Assembly: GCF_017742235.1 (NCBI RefSeq)
Contig: NZ_JAGHKQ010000016.1
Location: forward strand, 1 to 60,267
Direction: 5' to 3'
Length of the DNA stretch: 60,267 nucleotides
Origin: Bacillus sp. 165
GTDB lineage: Bacteria; Bacillota; Bacilli; Bacillales; Bacillaceae_G
In this document: positions 54,973-60,267 of the stretch, piece by piece
Layout of the letters: every line of letters begins with the position of its first letter
Numbering within the stretch: position 1 is the first letter of the stretch
Translations under genes and position numbers: made by a program
The notes under the pieces: model-generated
Told to the model about the DNA's origin: nothing
The model's input: only the letters and a program-made list of their open reading frames with translations
The model's database searches: none

Positions 54973-56334
54973 ATGTCTGGAGAAAATCAAGCTTTAGCCA
55001 AACAGATATTAAAATACCTTGGCGGAGCAGAAAATGTTGTATCTTATACGCACTGTATGACACGTCTTCGTGTAACACCAAAAGATGGAATGCTTGTGAA
55101 CAAACAGGAGATTAAGAAGCTCGAAGGTGTTTTGGGACTTGTTGAAGAAGAAACCTTACAAATTATTTTAGGACCAGGTAAGGTAAATAAGGTAACAGAG
55201 GAATTTGGTATTCTTATAAAAAATGCTGGCGGTATTAATTTAGAAGAACGTGCTGCACAGAAAAAATCCGAATTAAAGCAAAAAAATGCAACTCCATTTA
55301 AGTTGTTGTTACGTCGCATTGCAAGCATTTTTATCCCGCTAATTCCCGCGCTCGTCGCATCAGGATTGATTACAGGGGTTACAAAAGCGGTTGTGCAGGC
55401 TGGATGGTTGCCGGCAGATTCTCAAATTGCTTCGATCTTAACAGTTATTGGAAGTGGATTGTTTGCTTACCTTGGAATTTTAGTTGGGATAAATGCTGCG
55501 AAGGAATTCGGTGGCTCTCCTGCATTAGGTGGATTAGCTGGTATTTTAATTATTAACCCAGCTGTTGCGGGAATAAAGCTATTTGGTGAAGAGTTATTAC
55601 CAGGTCGTGGCGGATTGATTGGAGTTTTGTTTGCGGCAATTTTTATGGCAATTGTTGAAAAGCGCATTCGTCGTGTTGTTCCTCAATCACTTGATATTAT
55701 TATCACGCCAACTATAACTTTATTGATTACAGGTATTGTTACTTATCTTGTGTTTATGCCAATTGGTGGATTTATTTCTGATGGGATTACAAAAGGATTG
55801 CTTTCCGTTTTAGATATGGGAGGTATTTTTGCAGGCTTTGTGTTAGGGGCAACCTTCCTTCCTCTTGTTGTAACTGGATTGCATCAAGGTCTAACACCAG
55901 TTCACTTGGAACTAATTAATTCTATTGGCGATGACCCGCTTCTTCCAATTTTAGCAATGGGTGGTGCAGGGCAGGTTGGTGCAGCATTTGCTATATATGT
56001 AAAAACGAAAAAGCCACGTTTAAAACGAGCAATTGGCGGTGCGCTTCCTTCGGGAATGCTTGGTATTGGCGAACCGTTAATTTTTGGGGTTACGCTTCCG
56101 CTTGGACGTCCGTTTTTGACAGCATGTCTTGGTGCAGGAGTTGGCGGTGCATTTCAGGCTTTCTTTAAAATTGCAACAGTTGCGGTTGGTGTATCTGGAT
56201 TACCATTGACTTTCCTTGTACATGCTCATCAGATTCTTTTATATTTGCTGGGTCTGCTAATTGCTTATGCAGCAGGATTTATCTTTACGTATTTATTTGG
56301 TTTTAAAGATGAGATGGCGAGTGAGTTTGAATGA
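54973..56334 (+). CDS. murP: PTS EIIBC component, N-acetylmuramic acid/MurNAc-GlcNAc type
   Basis: A 453-aa sugar transporter of the glucose-superfamily PTS. The N-terminal EIIB domain (~1-80) has the phosphocysteine in YTHCMTRLRV. EIIC (~105-445) has about ten membrane segments and the sugar-binding GIGEPLIFG motif. No EIIA domain is fused, as in MurP, which borrows EIIA-Glc. The next gene is a MupG-type 6-phospho-N-acetylmuramidase that overlaps by 4 bp (ATGA). The substrate is therefore most likely the peptidoglycan disaccharide MurNAc-GlcNAc, imported and phosphorylated at MurNAc C6. AAGAAGGGGGA precedes the ATG. Confidence 0.88.
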   Translation: MSGENQALAKQILKYLGGAENVVSYTHCMTRLRVTPKDGMLVNKQEIKKLEGVLGLVEEETLQIILGPGKVNKVTEEFGILIKNAGGINLEERAAQKKSELKQKNATPFKLLLRRIASIFIPLIPALVASGLITGVTKAVVQAGWLPADSQIASILTVIGSGLFAYLGILVGINAAKEFGGSPALGGLAGILIINPAVAGIKLFGEELLPGRGGLIGVLFAAIFMAIVEKRIRRVVPQSLDIIITPTITLLITGIVTYLVFMPIGGFISDGITKGLLSVLDMGGIFAGFVLGATFLPLVVTGLHQGLTPVHLELINSIGDDPLLPILAMGGAGQVGAAFAIYVKTKKPRLKRAIGGALPSGMLGIGEPLIFGVTLPLGRPFLTACLGAGVGGAFQAFFKIATVAVGVSGLPLTFLVHAHQILLYLLGLLIAYAAGFIFTYLFGFKDEMASEFE

Positions 56335-57347
56335 TTGGGATTTCCTTTTATCTAAATGATCCTCTAGCTGAGCGTCGAATTATAGAAGCAAGCAAAAAGG
56401 GGGTGAAGCGGGCATTCACCTCGCTTCACATTCCTGAAGAGGCGGGAGACTTAGCGAAACGTGCAAAACAACTGATGGAAATAGCAAAGAACCATGGAAT
56501 TGAAGTGTATGCAGATGTTTCTTTGAAAACGCCTCGGCATTTGGGTATTGAAAGGTTAGATGATTTAAAGGTACTTGGGGTTGCTGGTATTCGATTAGAT
56601 GATTTTTTTGACTATGAAACAATTATCAGGCTATCAAAGCAATTTCATATTGCTCTCAACGCAAGTATTATTTTGGAGAATGATTTGGAGGCTTTGCTTG
56701 CAAAAGGTATCGATTGTAATCGTTTGATTGCTTGGCATAATTTTTATCCACGCCGTGAAACGGGACTTAGTAATGCTTTTTTTCTTAGACAATCGGAATT
56801 ATTTAAACGATTTAATATCCCAGTATCTGCGTATATTCCAGGACGTGGAGAGAAACGAGGTCCTGTTTTTGATGGTCTTCCTACGCTGGAATGTCATCGT
56901 GATATTGATCCGTTTATAGCAGCTGTTGAGTTGTTTTATTATGATATTACGGATGTTTATATCGGGGACCCCGATCCAGGAGAAACACTTTTGGAACAAC
57001 TGGTTAAATACGATCGGGATAGGATTCTTCCAATTCGCATACAATCATCTATATTACAAAAAAATGAATATCGTCTTCGCCCTGATTTTGCAAGGGATGT
57101 GCTTCGTTTGATGGATACAAGACGTGTCGGAACAGTTCAGCCAGAAAATACAGTCGAACGTCCGTGTGGAAGTATTACGATGGACAATGATTTGTATGGG
57201 CGTTATCGTGGTGAAATTCAAATTACTTTATGTGATCTTCCTGCGGATGAACGAGTCAATGTAATCGGAGAAGTGCTTTCGCAAGATCTATCACTCCTTC
57301 CTTTGATTCAACCTGGTCAAAGTTTGGAGTTAAAGCAGGGAAGATGA
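56331..57347 (+). CDS. mupG: 6-phospho-N-acetylmuramidase (DUF871)
   Basis: A 338-aa cytosolic protein of the DUF871/MupG family. Hallmarks are GISFYLNDPLAERRI and FTSLHIPEE at the N-terminus, GIRLDDFFDYE, AWHNFYPRRETGL, AYIPGRGEKRGPVFDGLPTLE-type substrate loop, and a cyclophilin-like C-terminal domain (TVERPCGSITMDNDLYGRYRGEIQI). In S. aureus MupG splits MurNAc-6P-GlcNAc to MurNAc-6P and GlcNAc. Its start overlaps murP, so the two are co-translated. An internal terminator lies 90 bp after it. Confidence 0.92.
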   Translation: MIGISFYLNDPLAERRIIEASKKGVKRAFTSLHIPEEAGDLAKRAKQLMEIAKNHGIEVYADVSLKTPRHLGIERLDDLKVLGVAGIRLDDFFDYETIIRLSKQFHIALNASIILENDLEALLAKGIDCNRLIAWHNFYPRRETGLSNAFFLRQSELFKRFNIPVSAYIPGRGEKRGPVFDGLPTLECHRDIDPFIAAVELFYYDITDVYIGDPDPGETLLEQLVKYDRDRILPIRIQSSILQKNEYRLRPDFARDVLRLMDTRRVGTVQPENTVERPCGSITMDNDLYGRYRGEIQITLCDLPADERVNVIGEVLSQDLSLLPLIQPGQSLELKQGR

Positions 57348-57435
57348 TAATTACCGAAGAAATTAAATAAATATAGTACAGAAAGTGATGAGGTTTATAA
57401 CGAAATCCACATTCAACTAAATATAGATTAGTGCA

Positions 57436-57467
57436 GGGAGTTGTATAGAAACAGCTTCCTTTTTTTA
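57436..57467 (+). terminator. Internal terminator between mupG and the kinase gene
   Basis: GGGAGTTGT / ACAGCTTCC stem (two G-U pairs) with a 6-nt loop, followed by seven T. It probably lowers kinase expression relative to murP-mupG. Confidence 0.75.
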
Positions 57468-57492
57468 TTTTAGAGAGCGGAGGAATGATGGG

Positions 57493-58389
57493 ATGAAGTA
57501 TGTTATTGGTGTAGATGGGGGCGGTACAAAAACCGAAGCAGTTGCTTATAATTTGGAAGGGGAAGAAATAAGCAGAGGTTATGGCGGTTATGCAAATGTG
57601 GTAATCAATGTGAGAGAAGCGATTGATAATATCATAAGTGCTATTAAACAATGCCAAGCATCAGTTACAGGTGAGTGTGTTTATATTTATTTAGGAATCG
57701 CTGGGATTGAAAGTAGCACTCATGTTAGTACTTTAGGAAAAACTATTATGGAGCATTTTCGAACTAAGTTTTCTGTTGTGAATGATGCTCGCATTGCTCA
57801 TGCGGCATCCTTGAAAGGAGAAAGCGGCATTCTTGTTATTTCCGGCACAGGTTCTATTTGTTTAGGTGTAAAGGATGGTCAAATAAAGACAACAGGCGGA
57901 TGGGGGCATCTACTAGGAGATGAAGGGAGCGGTTATTGGATCGTTATCCAAGCATTTAAGCAAATAATAAAAGAGGTAGACGCAGGTATTCCTCTAAGTC
58001 AATTGAGCATTGCGCTCTTAGAAAGGCTAAATGTAAAAGAAGCGCATTATCTAAAAACCTTCGTATACTCCGCTTCAAAAGGGGAAATTGCAGCGTATGT
58101 TCCAACAATAGTGGAGCATGCGAGCCTAGGAAGTCATGTTGCCGCACAGATTTTAGAGAAAGCCGGAGAACAATTAGGAGAAATAGCTGTGCGTCTATAT
58201 TATAAGATGCAATTTCAAGCCGGGATCAAAATAGCGTTACAGGGGAGTGTTTTAATCCATGTAACAGAAGTACGTGAGGCATTCATCAATTATGTTAAAA
58301 GCCATATTCAAGATGCTGAGTTTTTTACTGAAGATGTGTCTGCTGCCAAAGGAGCTTATTATTTAGCTTTACAAGAGCTAGAAAAATGA
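57493..58389 (+). CDS. BadF/BcrA-type ATPase, probable N-acetylglucosamine (or MurNAc) kinase
   Basis: A 298-aa sugar kinase of the NagK/MurK-like BadF/BadG/BcrA/BcrD family. It has the phosphate-1 loop GVDGGGTKTEA at residue 6-16, NDARIAHAA, GILVISGTGSICLG (phosphate-2), GGWGHLLGDEGSGYWI and the adenosine motif LQGSVLIH. The neighbouring MupG releases free GlcNAc, which needs ATP-dependent phosphorylation. A GlcNAc kinase role is the best fit; a MurNAc kinase is the alternative. AGCGGAGG precedes the ATG by 9 nt. It is third gene of the murP operon. Confidence 0.88.
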   Translation: MKYVIGVDGGGTKTEAVAYNLEGEEISRGYGGYANVVINVREAIDNIISAIKQCQASVTGECVYIYLGIAGIESSTHVSTLGKTIMEHFRTKFSVVNDARIAHAASLKGESGILVISGTGSICLGVKDGQIKTTGGWGHLLGDEGSGYWIVIQAFKQIIKEVDAGIPLSQLSIALLERLNVKEAHYLKTFVYSASKGEIAAYVPTIVEHASLGSHVAAQILEKAGEQLGEIAVRLYYKMQFQAGIKIALQGSVLIHVTEVREAFINYVKSHIQDAEFFTEDVSAAKGAYYLALQELEK

Positions 58390-58393
58390 AGGT

Positions 58394-58422
58394 TTGACTT
58401 TATGTATTTCACTTTGTAAACT
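58394..58422 (+). promoter_or_regulatory. Sigma-A promoter of the EamA transporter gene
   Basis: TTGACT, a 17-bp spacer and TAAACT, a few bases after the kinase stop. It gives a leader of ~135 nt that carries three hairpins before the EamA start. Confidence 0.6.
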
Positions 58423-58481
58423 AATGGAGGATTCATAAACTATAAACTCAATTTTTGTTAAATTGAGAGGCGGAATTTTAG

Positions 58482-58502
58482 AAAGGATTTCTTCCTTTTT
58501 TT
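58482..58502 (+). terminator. Terminator of the kinase gene / first leader terminator
   Basis: AAAGGA-TTTCT-TCCTTT followed by more T; a short stem. Confidence 0.55.
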
Positions 58503-58506
58503 CGTT

Positions 58507-58540
58507 CGCCCCCTATCTGTAATGGATAGGGGGCGTTTTG
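58507..58540 (+). terminator. Strong terminator abutting the EamA ribosome site
   Basis: CGCCCCCTATC / GATAGGGGGCG, a GC-rich 11-bp stem with a 7-nt loop, then TTTTG. It ends ~12 nt before AAAGGAG, the position typical of attenuators and riboswitch expression platforms. Confidence 0.85.
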
Positions 58541-58566
58541 TTTATGCGGGAAAGGAGAATGATAGG

Positions 58567-59451
58567 GTGAAACAACTTCGCTACTTATTACTTGTGTTAC
58601 TTGGAGCGTGCAGCTATGGGGGATTATCTACGATTATCAAAATCGGATTTGTGGAAGGGTTTACTATACAAGAGCTTCTCGGAGGGCAGTTTTTATTTGG
58701 GTGGGGCATGTTGCTTCTCATTACGCTTCGGTTTTCCAAATGTAAAGTTTCTGTAAAGAAATGGGTGCTACTTATGGTTGTAGGATGCTGCATAAGCTCT
58801 ACTTCTATTTTATATGGAAAAGCAGTAGAGGAACTTCCGGCTTCAATTGCAGTAATTCTGCTTTTTCAATTTACATGGGTGGGCATTCTTATTGAAGCAG
58901 TTGCAGAAAAACAACTTCCTAGCAAAAATAAACTGCTTTCCATCGGAGTTCTTTTTGTAGGCACTTTGCTTGCGGGAGGACTACTGAATGGGGGAGAGAG
59001 GGTAATAACAACTGCAGGTATTATATACGGTTTACTGGCAGCTCTTTCATTTGCAGCATATATTTTTATTAGTGGAAAGATTGCTATCGATGTGCCTCCA
59101 ATCAATAGAAGTTTCTTTATGGTTACAGGGGCTATGATATTGTTATATTGTATTTTTTCTCCGTCTTTTCTTTATAATGGCGCACTTATACATGGATTGT
59201 GGAAGTACGGATTATTGCTCGGTGTATTAGGAATTGTTGTACCTGTTCTTTGTTTTTCTATGGGCGTTCCAAAAGTAGGATCTGGTTTAGGAACAATACT
59301 AGGAGCAGCCGAATTGCCGGCAGCAGTTATTTTTTCGGTAGTTTTCTTAAACGAGGAAGTTGCAGTATGGCAATGGGTGGGAATTATCCTCATATTGATA
59401 GGGATTGTAATTCCTCAATTATCTTTTAAGAAAATCTTATCAACCGTCTAG
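58567..59451 (+). CDS. EamA/DMT-family transporter
   Basis: A 294-aa membrane protein with ten hydrophobic segments in two EamA repeats (for example SSTSILYGKAVEELPASIAVILLFQF, and GLGTILGAAELPAAVIFSVVFLNEEV near the C-terminus). This is the drug/metabolite transporter superfamily, usually exporting amino acids or metabolites. The GTG at 58567 follows AAAGGAGA by 9 nt. The substrate is unknown. A leader terminator immediately before the ribosome site implies regulated read-through. It is followed by a clear terminator. Confidence 0.88.
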   Translation: MKQLRYLLLVLLGACSYGGLSTIIKIGFVEGFTIQELLGGQFLFGWGMLLLITLRFSKCKVSVKKWVLLMVVGCCISSTSILYGKAVEELPASIAVILLFQFTWVGILIEAVAEKQLPSKNKLLSIGVLFVGTLLAGGLLNGGERVITTAGIIYGLLAALSFAAYIFISGKIAIDVPPINRSFFMVTGAMILLYCIFSPSFLYNGALIHGLWKYGLLLGVLGIVVPVLCFSMGVPKVGSGLGTILGAAELPAAVIFSVVFLNEEVAVWQWVGIILILIGIVIPQLSFKKILSTV

Positions 59452-59459
59452 TTTGAACG

Positions 59460-59500
59460 ACAGCTCCCTCTGACTAAAGACATAGAGGGAGCTGTTGTTA
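59460..59500 (+). terminator. Terminator of the EamA gene
   Basis: ACAGCTCCCTCT / AGAGGGAGCTGT, a 12-bp stem with a 12-nt loop, then TGTTGTT. Confidence 0.82.
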
Positions 59501-59665
59501 GTTAGGCTTAATAAGCATTTTGTGCTACTTTCAGTAAAATATTCCGATGGTTGATGCATAATTAATGGGATGAAAAGTGATAACGTAAGACATATGTTAA
59601 TTGGAATGGAACTCATAATTTAGATTTTTTATGATTCTAGCTTTGTTGTTTATATGTATACCGTT
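59501..59665. other. Region between EamA terminator and acetyltransferase remnant
   Basis: AT-rich sequence without a recognisable gene. It may contain scrambled remains of the acetyltransferase body, but no homologous frame could be followed. Confidence 0.35.
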
Positions 59666-59746
59666 TTATATATCTGTTTCGCTATCGATTGTTTTACATA
59701 GACTTAAAAAGTTTTTTGCATCTGTTTCTTTAGTGGTTCGAATCAT
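59666..59746 (-). pseudogene. N-terminal remnant of a GNAT acetyltransferase
   Basis: On the minus strand AGAGGTGAACGAC precedes an ATG that opens MIRTTKETDAKNFLSLCKTI, DSETDI, stop (26 codons). The pattern IRxxxxxDAxxFLxLxxxIDxET is the usual start of Bacillus GNAT-fold N-acetyltransferases, which continue for another ~140 residues. Here the frame stops at once and the rest is missing. An intact ribosome site and start with a lost body argue for a truncated pseudogene beside the rRNA operon. Confidence 0.55.
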
Positions 59747-59946
59747 GTCGTTCACCTCTGGTTATATATTACTTTTAGTATGAGCTTTTTTGAGAGAACT
59801 TGTAAGTGTACTTAAAAGAAACAGGGGATTACATATGGAATGGGATTGCGATAGATAAGGTAATATTGAAATTGCTATAAAATAAGCATAATACATTATA
59901 CTTTTGAGAGTGAATCTAGCTAGAAAAATAATTTGTATAAAAACTA

Positions 59947-59975
59947 TTGCATTCCCTTCGTTAAGCTGGTATATT
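59947..59975 (+). promoter_or_regulatory. rRNA operon promoter P1
   Basis: TTGCAT, a 17-bp spacer and TATATT. It lies 76 bp upstream of P2, the tandem arrangement usual for Bacillus rrn operons. Confidence 0.65.
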
Positions 59976-60022
59976 TATATTCGTTGTCACGAACGAGAAC
60001 GAAAAAGAAATACAAAAGATTG

Positions 60023-60051
60023 TTGACAGCGTTTTAAAGAAATGATAAGAT
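60023..60051 (+). promoter_or_regulatory. rRNA operon promoter P2
   Basis: Consensus TTGACA, a 17-bp spacer and TAAGAT, ~90 bp before the 16S start. Confidence 0.88.
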
Positions 60052-60077
60052 ATTGAAGTCGCCTTGAGCGGCACCTT

Positions 60078-60092
60078 AGTTCTTTGAAAACT
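60078..60092 (+). promoter_or_regulatory. rrn leader boxA-like antitermination element
   Basis: AGTTCTTTGAAAACT in the rRNA leader matches the conserved Bacillus boxA region (TGTTCTTTGAAAACT) recognised by Nus factors. Confidence 0.7.
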
Positions 60093-60141
60093 GAACAAAA
60101 CAAGAAACAAACGTCAAGTTTTAAATGAGCAAGTCAAACGC

Positions 60142-60267
<126 letters not shown>

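Overview
The window is about 60 kb of a low-GC Bacillaceae chromosome lying between two rRNA operons. It opens with the 3' end of a 23S gene and a complete 5S gene, and closes with tandem rRNA promoters and the first ~125 nt of a 16S gene. AGGAGG-type ribosome sites, GTG/TTG starts, a qox aa3-quinol oxidase, YdjO/Csp, an hbu/sco operon and a sigma-54 (SigL) gab system all point to Bacillus sensu lato, probably a relative of the B. cereus group. Species cannot be fixed from the sequence alone. No IS element, prophage, CRISPR array or tRNA gene was seen.

Layout. 1-6.8 kb: rRNA end, glnS, small orphan proteins, a secreted nuclease, an M42 peptidase and an NAD(P)-binding reductase. 6.8-21.7 kb: a polyamine/GABA catabolic island: ureohydrolase (speB-like), two near-duplicate APC permeases, glutamate dehydrogenase, a PAS-AAA-HTH sigma-54 activator (GabR type), patD, patA, gabT and gabD. 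Sigma-54 -24/-12 promoters precede speB (minus strand), permease 1, glutamate dehydrogenase and patD. A shared 16-bp operator TATGC-N6-GCATA lies upstream of these genes. The enzymes form a continuous route agmatine -> putrescine -> 4-aminobutyraldehyde -> GABA -> succinate semialdehyde -> succinate, with glutamate dehydrogenase recycling the amino acceptor.

22-31 kb: a class III CoA-transferase plus acyl-CoA (possibly glutaryl-CoA) dehydrogenase and a DUF3870 protein. Then comes a 3-hydroxybutyrate/acetoacetate operon (GntP-type permease, scoA, scoB, hydroxybutyrate dehydrogenase), a thiolase and a second sigma-54 activator. The hbu promoter has its own sigma-54 element, two TTCCG-N6-CGGAA operators and a CcpA cre site. 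31-45 kb: PAS histidine kinase, CNNM/CBS protein, POT peptide transporter, ydjO and csp, a methyltransferase with a two-component system and a large membrane protein, plus two decayed genes. The csp leader carries three copies of one arm of an inverted repeat, the third covering the start codon, which suggests a switching RNA.

45-60 kb: qoxABCD, a PIG-L deacetylase, phenylalanine hydroxylase with pterin carbinolamine dehydratase, a monoacylglycerol-lipase-like hydrolase, and a three-gene cell-wall sugar salvage set (MurP-type PTS, MupG/DUF871 hydrolase, BadF-type sugar kinase). An EamA transporter with a terminator directly before its ribosome site follows, then a truncated acetyltransferase remnant and the next rRNA operon. 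All function assignments come from reading motifs by eye and from family knowledge; no database search was run.
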